Below, one piece after another: positions 25,332 to 35,017 of a DNA stretch of 64,000 nt (position 1 is the first letter of the stretch; every line of letters starts with the position of its first letter). The notes under the pieces are model-generated. The model worked only from the letters and a program-made list of their open reading frames with translations, ran no database searches and was not told where the DNA came from. The DNA comes from Alistipes senegalensis (GTDB lineage: Bacteria; Bacteroidota; Bacteroidia; Bacteroidales; Rikenellaceae). The DNA is taken from assembly GCA_023664045.1 (NCBI GenBank), contig JAMPGH010000001.1, positions 1,353,079-1,417,078 of the forward strand. Reading direction: 5' to 3'. The translations under genes and the position numbers were made by a program.

Positions 25332-26356
25332 CCGGTGAGCTCTTCCAGCCGTGCTTCGGGGGCGACGTCGAGCGTCGAGAAGTCGCCGTTGCGGTAGCGG
25401 TAGTAGCCCGTCATGGCGATCATGGCGGCGTTGTCGGTCGTGAACTTGAACTCGGGCAGGAAGGTGCGCCAGCCCCGCTTGCGACCCTCGGCCACGATGC
25501 CGTCGCGCAGTCCCGAGTTGGCCGAGACGCCGCCGGCGATGGCGATGTCGCGGATGCCCGTCTGCTTGGAGGCCCGCACGAGCTTGTCCAGAAGGATCGA
25601 GACGATCGTATGCTGCAGCGAGGCGCAGAGGTCGGCTTTGTGCCGCTCGATGAAGTCGGGGTCGTCGGCCACGCGGTCGCGCAGCGTGTAGAGGAACGAG
25701 GTCTTCAGCCCCGAGAAGGAGTAGTCGTAGCCCTCGACGCGCGGGCGCGCGAAGCGGAACGCCTCGGGATCGCCCTCTTTGGCCAGCCGGTCGATCACCG
25801 GACCGCCCGGGTAGGGGAGCCCCATCACTTTGGCACACTTATCGAAGGCTTCGCCCGCAGCGTCGTCGATCGTCGTGCCGATGATCTTCATTTCGAGGGG
25901 CGAGTCGACGCGCACGATCTGCGTGTGCCCGCCGCTGACCAGAAGACACAGAAACGGAAAGTCGGGGTGGGGCAGCTGCCGCTCCGGCAGGTCGATGAAG
26001 TGCGAGAGGATGTGGCCCTGCAGGTGGTTGACCTCCACCAGCGGGATGTTGCGGGCGATGGAGAGCCCTTTGGCGAAGGAGACCCCCACCAAGAGCGACC
26101 CCACCAGTCCGGGACCGCGCGTGAAAGCGACGGCGTCGACCTCCGAGGCTGCGACGCCCGCTTCGCGGAGCGCCGTGTCGACCACCGGCACGATGTTCTG
26201 CTGATGGGCGCGCGAGGCCAGTTCGGGAATCACGCCCCCGTACTTCACGTGCACCGCCTGCGAGGCGATGACGTTCGACAGCAGGACGTTGTTGCGCAGC
26301 ACGGCGGCCGAGGTGTCGTCGCACGAGGATTCGATGCCGAGTATGGTAATATCCAT
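25325..26356 (-). CDS. tsaD: tRNA N6-adenosine threonylcarbamoyltransferase TsaD
   Basis: A 343-residue ASKHA-fold enzyme that, with TsaB/TsaE, transfers threonylcarbamoyl to A37 of ANN-decoding tRNAs. Motifs: ILGIESSCDDTSAAVL at the N-terminus, metal-binding His pair in ASRAHQQNIVPV (HxxxH type), TRGPGLVGSLLVG, LLVSGGHTQIV, GLPYPGGPVIDRLA and AIAGGVSANSGLRDG. Length is typical. It is divergent from tamB. The 57-nt gap contains an AT-rich stretch and the tamB promoter box. Confidence 0.96.
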   Translation of the reverse strand: MDITILGIESSCDDTSAAVLRNNVLLSNVIASQAVHVKYGGVIPELASRAHQQNIVPVVDTALREAGVAASEVDAVAFTRGPGLVGSLLVGVSFAKGLSIARNIPLVEVNHLQGHILSHFIDLPERQLPHPDFPFLCLLVSGGHTQIVRVDSPLEMKIIGTTIDDAAGEAFDKCAKVMGLPYPGGPVIDRLAKEGDPEAFRFARPRVEGYDYSFSGLKTSFLYTLRDRVADDPDFIERHKADLCASLQHTIVSILLDKLVRASKQTGIRDIAIAGGVSANSGLRDGIVAEGRKRGWRTFLPEFKFTTDNAAMIAMTGYYRYRNGDFSTLDVAPEARLEELTGN

Positions 26357-26386
26357 CGGAAGTTTCGTTTTTTAACTATAAATAGT

Positions 26387-26395
26387 TAACTTTGC
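26387..26395 (+). promoter_or_regulatory. Predicted promoter -7 box for tamB
   Basis: Reads TAACTTTGC, a full consensus match 19 nt before the GTG start. Confidence 0.5.
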
Positions 26396-26413
26396 AAGTT
26401 ATTACGGCTTTTC

Positions 26414-29400
26414 GTGCACAAAGGTATAAAAATATCGGGAAAGGTGTTCGCGGCGATCGTTTTATCGGTCGTCGTGCTGCCGCTCGCGGCGTCGCTGCTG
26501 CTGCGTATTCCCGCCGTGCAGAATTTCGCCGTGCAGAAAGCCGTGCGTGCGATTTCCGACCGGTTGGAGACCACGGTGGCCATCCGCCGCGTGGACGTGG
26601 GATTTCTGGGCAAAGTCTTCGTCGAGGGTTTCTACGTCGAGGACTACCAGCGCGATACGCTGCTCTATGTCGACCGGCTCGATGCCTACATCACCGGACT
26701 GGGGCTCTTCGGCGGCGGCCTGACCTTCAGCCGCGGCGAGATCGTCGGGGCGAAGCTCTGCCTGCGGGAGACCCCCGAGGGCGAGATGAATATCAAGCAG
26801 GTCGTGGGCCGCATCTCCGATCCCGACCGGCCGCGCAAAGGCAACTTCCGCCTCTCGCTGCACCGGGCCTCGATCGCCGGCATGGAGCTCTGCATCGAAC
26901 GCACGAAGCGGCGCAATCCTCCCTACGGCATCGATTTCGGCCACCTGCATCTCTACGACATGCAGGCTTCGGTCAACGACTTCACCATCGACGGGCAGGC
27001 GATCTACACCACGATCGACACCTTCTCGGCGCGCGAGCGCAGCGGCTTCGTCCTCGACCGGCTGTCGGGGCGGTTCTATCTGGTCAACGGCTGTCTGGGC
27101 TTCGAGCAGGCTTCGATCCGCACGCCCCGCTCCGAAGTCTCGATCCCCTACATCTCGCTGGTCGGCAATTCGTGGGCCGACTACAAGGATTTCGTCGGCG
27201 AGGTGCGTATCGACGGGGCGCTGCGCAACACCTCGCTCTCGACCGACGACATCGCCTACTTCTCGCCCAAGCTGCGCGAGTGGCATGTCCTCTTCAGCGA
27301 GATCAACGTCGACATTGCCGGAGCCGTCGCCGACTTCGAAACTTCGGTCCGGAGCATGCGCATCGGCGAGCAAAGCTACCTTGCGGCCACGGCCACGGTG
27401 CGGGGGCTGCCCGACATCCGGCATACGGTGTTCGATCTGAACCTTTCGCGCCTGACCACCTCGGCCGCCGATCTGGAGACGCTGGCCCGCAACATCGCGC
27501 GGCGGGAGCTTCCGGAGAATCTCTCCGCCCTGCTCGCGCGGGCCGGACGCATCGGGTCGACCGCCCGGTTCCGGGGTTCGCTCTCGTCGTTCGACCTGCG
27601 GGCCGGCATTACGACCGCTGCGGGCAACCTCCGCGCCGGTGCGGTGATGAAACCCCTCGGTGAAGGAATCGGCAGCCTGCGGGGCGACCTGACGACCTCC
27701 CGCTTCCGGCTGGGACGGCTGCTCGGACGTACGGATCTGCTGGGCGACGCCACGCTGTCGGTTTCGATCGACGGGGTCGTCGGCCGGGGCACGACCGACG
27801 CCCGCGTCGTGGGCGAGGTCTCGCAGCTCGAGTTCCGGGGTTACTCCTACGACTCGCTGCGTCTCGACGGACGGCTGCGCAACCGCGGTTTCGACGGCAC
27901 GGTCGTCTCGCGCGATGCGGCCCTCGACTTCGACTTCGCCGGAGCCGTCGACTTCAACGAGCCGGTTCCGCATTACGACTTCACGCTCGATCTGCGGCGC
28001 GCCGATCTGGCCGCCCTGCATATCAACCCCCGCGACTCGATTTCGGTGCTCGCGGGGCATGTCGACGCCAATGTCGGGGGACGTTCGCTCGACGACCTGA
28101 ACGGCGTGATCCGCGTTTCGGACGCTTCGTACCGCTACAACGACAAGACCATCGAGACCCGCAGCGCCGTAGTTACGGGCGAGAACTCGGCCCACAGCAA
28201 GTATGTCGAGCTGCGCTCCGACTTCGCCGACGTTACGTTCCGCTCGAAGACCAGCTACAAGACCGTCTTCCGCTATCTGCGCGAGAGCGCATGGAAGTAT
28301 CTGCCGCTGCTGGGCAAGGGGGGCCGCGACAGACCGCAGGAGGAATCCCGCACGGCCGTGGCCGACGACTATTCGCTGCTCTCGGTGCATATCCGCGACT
28401 TCAACCCCGTGGCCGACGCCGTGTCGTCGGGGCTGCAGATCGCCGACGGTTCGTCGCTGCAGCTGCTCTTCAATCCGGCCAGCGACAAACTTTCGCTGAA
28501 AGCCGATGCGGAGTATATCGAGCGCAAGCGCCTGCTGGCCACGCGTCTGAATATCAACGCCTCGAACCGCGGCGACTCGCTCGCCGTCTACGCTTCGGCC
28601 GAGGATCTGTACGCCGGGGCGCTGCATCTGCCGCACTTCTCCGTAACGGGCGGCGCCCGCAAGAACCGCATGCAGCTCTCCGCCGGATTCGAGGATACGG
28701 TGCGCCGCTTTTCGGGGCTGCTGAGCCTGCAGGCCGAGGCCGACGACAGCACCTCGCGTAGCCGCGTCGTCGATCTGCGGATCCTCCCCTCCCATATCAC
28801 GCGCGGCGAGATGCGGTGGCAGATCTTCGCCAACCGCATCCGCATCGACACTTCGCGCATCCTCATCGACCGCTTCTTCGTGAAGAACCGCGATCAGGAC
28901 CTGCTGCTCGACGGCATCGCCTCGCGCAGCCTCGACGATTCGGTAACCCTGCGGCTGCGCAACTTCGATCTGGCGCCCTTCTCGCAGATCGCCGAACGCA
29001 TGGGCTATCTGGTCGAGGGGCGGACCAACGGCGGGGCGACCATGAAGTCGGTGCTGCGCGGCGGCGAGTTCCGGGCCGACATCCTCTTCGATTCGCTGGA
29101 AGTCAACGACATTCCGGCACCTCCGCTGCGGCTCTTCTCGCGCTGGGACTTCGCCCGCAACCGGGCCGGGGTTACGGTCTTCAACCGCGAGAAGAACGAC
29201 ACCCTCGTGAGGGGGTATTTCGCGCCCGACCGCATGCGCTACTATGCCCGCCTGAATGTCGACAGCCTCGACATGGGGCTCCTCGATCCCGTGCTTTCGG
29301 GCGTCATCTCCTCCACGGGCGGTCTGGCTTCCGCCGAGCTGATCCTGCAGGGCGAGCACCGCAATGCGGACCTCACGGGGCAGATCCGCGTGAGGGATCT

Positions 29401-30955
29401 CTCCACCACGGTCGACTTCACGCAGGTAACCTATACGGTGCCCGAGGCGGTGCTGGACGTCCGGGGCAACCGCTTCCGGAGCTCCAACGTGCCGATCTTC
29501 GACCCGGAGGGCAACCGCGGACGGCTCGACATCGACCTGAACCTGCAGCACCTCTCGAACATCGCCTACGACCTGCGCGTGGCGCCCGACAACATGCTGG
29601 TGCTCGACACTTCGGACGACGACAACGACTTCTTCTACGGCCGCGTCTACGCCTCGGGCATGGCCCGCATCTCGGGCGACAAGGGGCAGGTCGAGATGGA
29701 CATCGCGGCCCAGACCGAGGACGGCTCCTCGTTCTCGATGCCGCTCTCCAACAAGGCGAATATCTCCTATGCCGATTTCGTGGTCTTCGAGAAGCCGGCG
29801 CCGACCGATACGCTCGACAAGGTGATGCGCAAGAAACTCTCGTTCGAACGCCGGCGGCGGCGCGAGACGACGGGCGGCAACCGCATGAACATCGCGCTGG
29901 CGCTCGACGTGCGGCCCAACGTCGAGGTCGAGCTGGCCGTGTCGGGCAATACGGTGAAGGCGCGCGGCGAGGGTTCGCTCAACCTGCAGATCGATCCCCG
30001 CTCCAATGTCTTCGAGATGTACGGCGACTACGCGATCCGCGAAGGTACCTACCAGCTCTCGCTGCAGAACATCATCAACAAGCGTTTCACCATCGAAAGC
30101 GGCTCGACGATCCAGTGGACCGGGGCTCCGATGGACGCCCTGCTCGACATCGATGCCGTATACAAAGTCAAGGCGTCGCTGCAGCCCCTGCTGCAGGGAA
30201 CCACCGACAAGCACTCGTCCGACCGTTCGGTGCCGGTGGAGTGCGTCATCCGTCTGGGGGACCGGCTCTCCAATCCCTCCGTTACGTTCGAGGTGCATGT
30301 TCCCGCATCGGACCCCGAGACGCAGATCGTCGTGGCCAACGCCCTCAGCACCCCCGAGTCGGTGAACATGCAGTTCCTCTACCTGCTGCTCTTCAACAGC
30401 TTCTTGGCCGAGAACAATGCCGCGTCGAGTTCCAACATCGGGGAGTCGCTCTCGGCCGCCACGGGACTGGAGTTCCTCTCCAACCAGCTGAGCAACTGGC
30501 TCTCGACGAGCGACTACAATCTGGTGATCCGCTACCGCCCCAAGTCGGAGCTCACGGGCGACGAGGTCGACTTCGGCCTCTCGAAGAGCCTGATCGACGA
30601 CCGGCTGCTCGTCGAGATCGAGGGCAACTACCTGATCGACAACAAACAGGCGGTGGACAACAACGCCTTGTCGAACTTCATGGGCGAGGCCTACGTTACC
30701 TACCTGATCGACCGGGCCGGGACGCTCAAGCTGAAGGCTTTCACGCAGACCATCGACCGTTTCGACGAGAACCAGGGTCTGCAGGAGACCGGCATCGGCG
30801 TCTACTACAAGGAGGACTTCAACAACTTCCGCGACTTCCGACAGCGGGTCCGGGAGCGCTTCACCAACAAGAAGCGGCAGGCCCGCCGTGCCGCCCGCCG
30901 CGCCGCGAAGGAGCAGGAAAAGGCTGCCGGGGGAGAAGCGGAAACGGAAAACTGA
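26414..30955 (+). CDS. tamB: Translocation/assembly module protein TamB (AsmA-like)
   Basis: A 1513-residue protein opened by GTG 26414. One N-terminal membrane anchor (VFAAIVLSVVVLPLAASLLL) precedes a very long beta-rich periplasmic region of AsmA-like repeats (AVRAISDRLETTVAIRRVDV is the first unit). The C-terminal DUF490/TamB domain (about residues 1130-1450: FEMYGDYAIREGTYQLSLQN, IESGSTIQWTGAPMDALLDI) ends in a basic Arg/Lys tail. TamB-like proteins form a hydrophobic groove between inner and outer membrane, used in phospholipid transfer or outer-membrane assembly. No tamA is adjacent. It lies upstream of exbB-exbD-tonB, another envelope-spanning system. Confidence 0.93.
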   Translation: MHKGIKISGKVFAAIVLSVVVLPLAASLLLRIPAVQNFAVQKAVRAISDRLETTVAIRRVDVGFLGKVFVEGFYVEDYQRDTLLYVDRLDAYITGLGLFGGGLTFSRGEIVGAKLCLRETPEGEMNIKQVVGRISDPDRPRKGNFRLSLHRASIAGMELCIERTKRRNPPYGIDFGHLHLYDMQASVNDFTIDGQAIYTTIDTFSARERSGFVLDRLSGRFYLVNGCLGFEQASIRTPRSEVSIPYISLVGNSWADYKDFVGEVRIDGALRNTSLSTDDIAYFSPKLREWHVLFSEINVDIAGAVADFETSVRSMRIGEQSYLAATATVRGLPDIRHTVFDLNLSRLTTSAADLETLARNIARRELPENLSALLARAGRIGSTARFRGSLSSFDLRAGITTAAGNLRAGAVMKPLGEGIGSLRGDLTTSRFRLGRLLGRTDLLGDATLSVSIDGVVGRGTTDARVVGEVSQLEFRGYSYDSLRLDGRLRNRGFDGTVVSRDAALDFDFAGAVDFNEPVPHYDFTLDLRRADLAALHINPRDSISVLAGHVDANVGGRSLDDLNGVIRVSDASYRYNDKTIETRSAVVTGENSAHSKYVELRSDFADVTFRSKTSYKTVFRYLRESAWKYLPLLGKGGRDRPQEESRTAVADDYSLLSVHIRDFNPVADAVSSGLQIADGSSLQLLFNPASDKLSLKADAEYIERKRLLATRLNINASNRGDSLAVYASAEDLYAGALHLPHFSVTGGARKNRMQLSAGFEDTVRRFSGLLSLQAEADDSTSRSRVVDLRILPSHITRGEMRWQIFANRIRIDTSRILIDRFFVKNRDQDLLLDGIASRSLDDSVTLRLRNFDLAPFSQIAERMGYLVEGRTNGGATMKSVLRGGEFRADILFDSLEVNDIPAPPLRLFSRWDFARNRAGVTVFNREKNDTLVRGYFAPDRMRYYARLNVDSLDMGLLDPVLSGVISSTGGLASAELILQGEHRNADLTGQIRVRDLSTTVDFTQVTYTVPEAVLDVRGNRFRSSNVPIFDPEGNRGRLDIDLNLQHLSNIAYDLRVAPDNMLVLDTSDDDNDFFYGRVYASGMARISGDKGQVEMDIAAQTEDGSSFSMPLSNKANISYADFVVFEKPAPTDTLDKVMRKKLSFERRRRRETTGGNRMNIALALDVRPNVEVELAVSGNTVKARGEGSLNLQIDPRSNVFEMYGDYAIREGTYQLSLQNIINKRFTIESGSTIQWTGAPMDALLDIDAVYKVKASLQPLLQGTTDKHSSDRSVPVECVIRLGDRLSNPSVTFEVHVPASDPETQIVVANALSTPESVNMQFLYLLLFNSFLAENNAASSSNIGESLSAATGLEFLSNQLSNWLSTSDYNLVIRYRPKSELTGDEVDFGLSKSLIDDRLLVEIEGNYLIDNKQAVDNNALSNFMGEAYVTYLIDRAGTLKLKAFTQTIDRFDENQGLQETGIGVYYKEDFNNFRDFRQRVRERFTNKKRQARRAARRAAKEQEKAAGGEAETEN

Positions 30956-31052
30956 GAATCGGCGGGGCTGTGGGCCGTGGGCCGGCGGAGAACATCGAGG
31001 ATGAAATTCGAAAAAAAGACAAATTCAAGAAAAACTCAAATAAAACGGACTT

Positions 31053-31727
31053 ATGATTACTTTTTTGCAGGCTGCCGGCGAGGCGGCCATGAGTGAGGAG
31101 ACCCGCATGGGACTGTGGAGCCTGTTTACCAAAGGCGGCTGGCTGATGTGGCCGCTGCTGGCGCTGGGCGGCGTTACGATCTTCATCTTCGTCGAGCGAT
31201 TCATCGCCATCCGCCGCGCGTCGGTGCTGGACATGAACTTCATGAACCGCATCCGCGACTACATCTCCGACGGCAAGATCGGCGTGGCCGTGAACCTCTG
31301 CAAGAAAACCGACACGCCCATCGCCCGCATGATCGAGAAGGGCATCGGCCGCATCGGCCGTCCGATGGGCGACGTGCAGACCGCCATCGAGAACGTCGCC
31401 AATCTGGAGGTCTCGCGTCTGGAAAACGGACTGCCGTTTCTGGCCACGATCGCCGGCGGTGCGCCGATGATCGGCTTCTTGGGCACGGTGCTCGGCATGG
31501 TCGAGACCTTCATGGACATGTCCGCCGCGGGGGGGACGGTCGATCTGGCGCTGCTCTCCAGCGGTATGTACGTGGCGATGGTTACCACGGTGATGGGTCT
31601 GCTGGTGGGCATCCCCGCCTATTTCGGCTACAACTACCTCGTGGCGCGCATCGAAAAGCTCGTCTTCCAGATGGAGGCCAACTCGATCGCCTTCATGGAC
31701 ATTCTCAACCAACCCGTTCAAATGTAG
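31053..31727 (+). CDS. exbB: MotA/TolQ/ExbB proton channel family protein
   Basis: A 224-residue inner-membrane protein with three hydrophobic helices (GGWLMWPLLALGGVTIFIFVE; LPFLATIAGGAPMIGFLGTV; MYVAMVTTVMGLLVGIPAYFG) and the conserved cytoplasmic loop. The APMIGFLGTVLGM motif is diagnostic of the family. With ExbD it makes the proton channel that energises TonB. The start at 31053 precedes a second in-frame ATG at 31089. It is first in the exbB-exbD-tonB-like operon and is followed by exbD after 6 nt. Confidence 0.93.
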   Translation: MITFLQAAGEAAMSEETRMGLWSLFTKGGWLMWPLLALGGVTIFIFVERFIAIRRASVLDMNFMNRIRDYISDGKIGVAVNLCKKTDTPIARMIEKGIGRIGRPMGDVQTAIENVANLEVSRLENGLPFLATIAGGAPMIGFLGTVLGMVETFMDMSAAGGTVDLALLSSGMYVAMVTTVMGLLVGIPAYFGYNYLVARIEKLVFQMEANSIAFMDILNQPVQM

Positions 31728-31733
31728 TGCGTC

Positions 31734-32138
31734 ATGGCTATCAAACGCGGTTCCAAAGTCGATAAGTCGTTCTCGGCCTCGTCGATGACCGACCTGATGT
31801 TCCTGCTGTTGCTCTTTCTGCTGATCGCCACCACGCTCATCAACCCCAATGCCCTGAAGCTGATGCTGCCCAAAAGCTCCAACCAGCTCAAGGACAAGGC
31901 CATGACCACGGTCTCGATCCGCAACGACAAGGGCACCTACCGCTATTACGTCGAATTGCAGGAGGTGGGGTCGCTCGACGGGGTCGAGCGGGCGCTCCGC
32001 ACGCGTCTCGACGGGCAGTCGGAGCCCACCGTCTCGCTGCATGCCGACAAGTCGGTCGTCTGGGACGAGGTGGTCAAGGTGATGAACGTCGCCAAGCGCA
32101 ACGGCTATAAACTGCAGGCTGCCACGCAGCCCGAATAA
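31734..32138 (+). CDS. exbD: Biopolymer transport protein ExbD
   Basis: A 134-residue protein with a short cytoplasmic N-terminus (KRGSKVDKSFSASSMTDLM), one membrane helix (FLLLLFLLIATTL) bearing the family aspartate just before it, and a periplasmic domain (TVSIRNDKGTYRYYVELQEV, SLHADKSVVWDEVVKVMNVA). It partners with ExbB as proton channel/stator. It lies tightly between exbB and the TonB-like gene. Confidence 0.93.
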   Translation: MAIKRGSKVDKSFSASSMTDLMFLLLLFLLIATTLINPNALKLMLPKSSNQLKDKAMTTVSIRNDKGTYRYYVELQEVGSLDGVERALRTRLDGQSEPTVSLHADKSVVWDEVVKVMNVAKRNGYKLQAATQPE

Positions 32139-32139
32139 G

Positions 32140-32826
32140 ATGCGTTATTACGATCCGAACGAGCGGGGCCCGCGGCGGTGGGCGGTATGTGCGGCGACGG
32201 CCTATGCCTTGTTGCTGGCCGCCGCGTTCGCATTCGTCTCGTTCGACTTCCGCCGCATGGCCGCCAAGCCGGGCGATATGATCGAGATCGAGTTCGTCGA
32301 GCCTCCCGTTCCCGAACCTCCGCCGCCCGCGAAGAGCTCGCCCCGGCCCCGGGTGCACGAGGCGCCCGCTCCTGAGGAACGTACGGCGCAGACCGAGGGG
32401 CGCGACGAGACGACCCGCACGCCCAATCCCCGGGCGCTCTTCAACATGAACAAGAGCGGCGCCGACGAACCCGCCGATGCCGGCAATACGCATGCCCGCG
32501 AGGGCGAGGAGCGGTCGGCGGGCTCGGGTCCCGGTCTGAACCCCGACGGGCTGGACCGGATCGACAAGGGGCTGCAGGGCCGCGGGCTGGTGGGTTCGCT
32601 GCCGCGGCCCGACTATCCCGGCAACCGGAGCGGCAAGATCGTGGTGCGGGTTACCGTGGGCCCGAAGGGCGATGTTACGAGCGCCGCATTCGAACCCAAA
32701 GGATCGACGGTGAGCGATCCGCAGCTGGTCGAGGCTGCGTTGGCCGCCGCGCGCAAGGCCCGCTTCACGGAGAGCCGCGCCGCCGTGCAGGGCGGAACGA
32801 TCACCTACGTGTTCCGCATGAATTGA
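32140..32826 (+). CDS. tonB: TonB-family energy transducer
   Basis: A 228-residue protein with an N-terminal membrane helix (WAVCAATAYALLLAAAFAFV), a Pro/Glu-rich linker (EFVEPPVPEPPPPAKSSP) and a TonB C-terminal-like domain (PRPDYPGNRSGKIVVRVTVG, GTITYVFRMN). It starts 1 nt after exbD, so the three genes form a complete TonB energising set able to power receptors such as the BtuB-like protein. The glycine-rich segment (GPGLNPDGLDRIDKGLQGRG) before the C-terminal domain is usual in Bacteroidetes versions. Confidence 0.88.
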   Translation: MRYYDPNERGPRRWAVCAATAYALLLAAAFAFVSFDFRRMAAKPGDMIEIEFVEPPVPEPPPPAKSSPRPRVHEAPAPEERTAQTEGRDETTRTPNPRALFNMNKSGADEPADAGNTHAREGEERSAGSGPGLNPDGLDRIDKGLQGRGLVGSLPRPDYPGNRSGKIVVRVTVGPKGDVTSAAFEPKGSTVSDPQLVEAALAAARKARFTESRAAVQGGTITYVFRMN

Positions 32827-32892
32827 ATGATATGCGTTGCCATGCCGCGACGATCCGTTCGCAGCATGGCAGCCCGATAAACAAGTTTGGTT

Positions 32893-33339
32893 ATGAAATT
32901 TTTCCGTTTGATGTTCGTCTGCTGGCTCGCGGCGGGGACCGCACTGCCGGCCTGCCGGGCGCAGGAGACTTCGGCCGGGGCGGCGCACGCTTCCTCCTCC
33001 CGGCCGCAGGAGACGCCGCAGGGCGCTTTGCTGGTGCTGCCGGTGGCTGCGCACGACTTCGGCGACGTGGCCCGCAAGGGCGGCGAGCTGGTGCAGGATT
33101 TCCTCTTCCGCAACGAAGGCACGGCGCCGCTGGTCATCGTGCGGGTGCTCACTTCGTGCTCGTGTTTCAAAGCCGCGTTTCCCAAGCGGCCCGTGGAACC
33201 GGGCGGCGAGGGGGTGATCCGCGTAACGTACGAACCCCTCAAGAGCGAGCCGGGGGCTTTCAACAAGGTGCTCCAGATCTACTCCAACTCCGTTACGGGA
33301 CGTCAGGTGATTACCGTGCAGGGAAATTCGATCGAATAA
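32893..33339 (+). CDS. DUF1573 domain protein, exported
   Basis: A 148-residue exported protein with signal peptide (FFRLMFVCWLAAGTALPACRA) and one DUF1573 Ig-like domain at about residues 45-145. This contains the family signature HDFGDVARKGGELVQDFLFRN, a CSCF motif and YEPLKSEPGAFNKVLQIYSN. ATG 32893 was chosen over a TTG two codons upstream. A cysteine in the signal region (PACRAQ) could serve as a lipobox, though it is not classic. The role of DUF1573 proteins is not established; they are common in Bacteroidetes envelopes. It follows the TonB operon. Confidence 0.8.
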   Translation: MKFFRLMFVCWLAAGTALPACRAQETSAGAAHASSSRPQETPQGALLVLPVAAHDFGDVARKGGELVQDFLFRNEGTAPLVIVRVLTSCSCFKAAFPKRPVEPGGEGVIRVTYEPLKSEPGAFNKVLQIYSNSVTGRQVITVQGNSIE

Positions 33340-33445
33340 ATAAACCCGATTGCATACTGGATGTACCCAACATTTCTCGACTCGAACTTTCGAATCCGAC
33401 CGTCGGTACATCAAGGTATATGATCGTCTGAATAAATTGAACGAT

Positions 33446-34759
33446 ATGTCAGCACTTCTTTTCCGCAATGCCACCGTTCTGCCGATGACGGCCGTCGGCG
33501 ACGAGGCCTGCACCTACTGCGGCTCCGTGGGTGTCGCCGGCAACCGCATCGCTTTCGCCTCGGCCGATCCGGCCGCCGAAGCGGCGTTCCGTGCCGCCCA
33601 TCCCGATCTCCGCCTCTTCGACTGCCGGGGCAAACTCGTGATGCCGGGATTGATCGACACCCACTGCCATGCGGCCATGACGCTGCAGCGCAGCTATGCC
33701 GACGACATCCCGCTGATGGCATGGCTCAACGACTACATCTGGCCTTTCGAGGCGCGGCAGACGGCCGACGACGTGGTGCTGGGCATGACGCTGGGAGTCG
33801 TCGAACTGCTGTTGGGGGGCGTAACGTCGTTCGTCGACATGTATTATCACGAGGACCGCTGCGTCGAGCCGGTCGACCGGCTGGGTATCCGCGCCGTGCT
33901 CGGCTGCAACTATTTCGACCATAACATCGACGAGGTGCTGCCTCGGATCGAGGAGGCTGCGGCGCTCGCTGCCGGACGCGACCGCATCCGCATCGCCGTG
34001 GCGCCGCACTCGCCCTATACGGTCTCGCCCGAAAATCTGCGGCGCGGCCGGGCGCTCTCCGACCGCCTCGGGCTGACGCTGATGACCCATATCGCCGAGA
34101 CGCAGGAGGAGATGCGCATCGTCCGCGAGCGCTACGGCGTTTCGCCCGTCGAACATCTCGATTCGCTGGGGCTGCTCGACACCCGGACGATCGGCGCGCA
34201 TTGCGTCTGGGTCGACGACCGCGACATCGACATCCTGGCCCGGCGCGGCGTAACCGTGTCGCACAATCCGCAGAGCAACATGAAGATCTCCAGCGGCGTG
34301 GCTCCCGTGCAGCGGATGATCGAGCGGGGCGCTCTGGTAACCGTCGCCACGGACGGCACCTGCTCGAACAACGATCTGGACATGTTCGAGGAGCTGCGGA
34401 CCGCAGCGTTCCTGCAGAAGTCGTCGACGGCCGATCCGCTGGCGCTGCCAGCCTACGAGGCGCTGCGGCTGGCGACCGTCAACGGGGCCCGGGCGATGGG
34501 TCGCGAGGGCGAGTTGGGCATCCTGCGCGAGGGGGCGCTGGCCGACCTGATCGTCGTCGACCTGCAGAAACCCCACCTGCAGCCTATCCACGACGTGGTG
34601 TCGAATCTGGTCTACTGCGGCAAGGCGGCCGATGTCGAGACGGTGGTCGTCGACGGACGCGTCGTCGTCGAGAACCGCACGATCCCCGGCCTCGATCTAC
34701 CGCAGCTCTACCGCGATGTCGATGCCGCCGTAGCAAGAATCAAGGGTGGCAAGAATTAA
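33446..34759 (+). CDS. mtaD: Amidohydrolase, 5-methylthioadenosine/S-adenosylhomocysteine deaminase type
   Basis: A 437-residue cytoplasmic amidohydrolase (TIM barrel with metal centre). Metal ligands: HxH in IDTHCHAAMTL, His in MTHIAETQEE, and Asp in VATDGTCSNNDLDM. Other family stretches are APHSPYTVSPENL, GAHCVWVDDRDID and SHNPQSNMKISSGVAP. This pattern fits the MtaD/TrzN/atzB-type subgroup, whose members deaminate MTA, SAH or related adenosines. Exact substrate is inferred from family. The stop codon lies inside the left terminal repeat of the downstream element (34751-34771). Confidence 0.85.
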   Translation: MSALLFRNATVLPMTAVGDEACTYCGSVGVAGNRIAFASADPAAEAAFRAAHPDLRLFDCRGKLVMPGLIDTHCHAAMTLQRSYADDIPLMAWLNDYIWPFEARQTADDVVLGMTLGVVELLLGGVTSFVDMYYHEDRCVEPVDRLGIRAVLGCNYFDHNIDEVLPRIEEAAALAAGRDRIRIAVAPHSPYTVSPENLRRGRALSDRLGLTLMTHIAETQEEMRIVRERYGVSPVEHLDSLGLLDTRTIGAHCVWVDDRDIDILARRGVTVSHNPQSNMKISSGVAPVQRMIERGALVTVATDGTCSNNDLDMFEELRTAAFLQKSSTADPLALPAYEALRLATVNGARAMGREGELGILREGALADLIVVDLQKPHLQPIHDVVSNLVYCGKAADVETVVVDGRVVVENRTIPGLDLPQLYRDVDAAVARIKGGKN

Positions 34760-35017
34760 AAATTATCGGTTGCACGCCGTTCATTTCGAAAACGTTCGTC
34801 GGTTCGGCTTCGTCTCAGAATAACCAACAAACTGCGATTCTTTGTTGCCCGGCTCGCGCAAAGCGCGACCGCCCCCAGCCGGGCAACAAGAAATTCCTTT
34901 TACACAAAACCCCGCTGCAAGTGGGGTGCGGGCCGCAGCCTCCCGGTGCGGAGGCCCGCAAGCGTGCCCCGCAGGCTGCTCCCTCCCTTCTTGAAAAACC
35001 GATAATTTTTAATTCTT
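34751..35017. repeat. 267-bp element with perfect 21-bp terminal inverted repeats
   Basis: Left end AAGAATTAAAAATTATCGGT(T) at 34751-34771 is the exact reverse complement of 34997-35017. Inside are two strong hairpins: 34842-34889 (13-bp arms TTGTTGCCCGGCT/AGCCGGGCAACAA with an inner CGCGC/GCGCG stem) and one near 34925-34965 (GCGGG/CCCGC with inner CCTCC/GGAGG). There is no open frame of note. It resembles a miniature inverted-repeat element or a structured RNA. The left end overlaps the last codons of the amidohydrolase gene. Confidence 0.7.

Noticed and set aside
26462-30298. A 1278-codon open frame antisense to tamB, and similar long antisense frames opposite nusA, the B12 operon, the RND pump and glgB
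   Set aside because: High GC with third-position bias leaves antisense frames open. Their translations are rich in His/Arg/Asp/Val without domain motifs, while the opposite strand has clear families.
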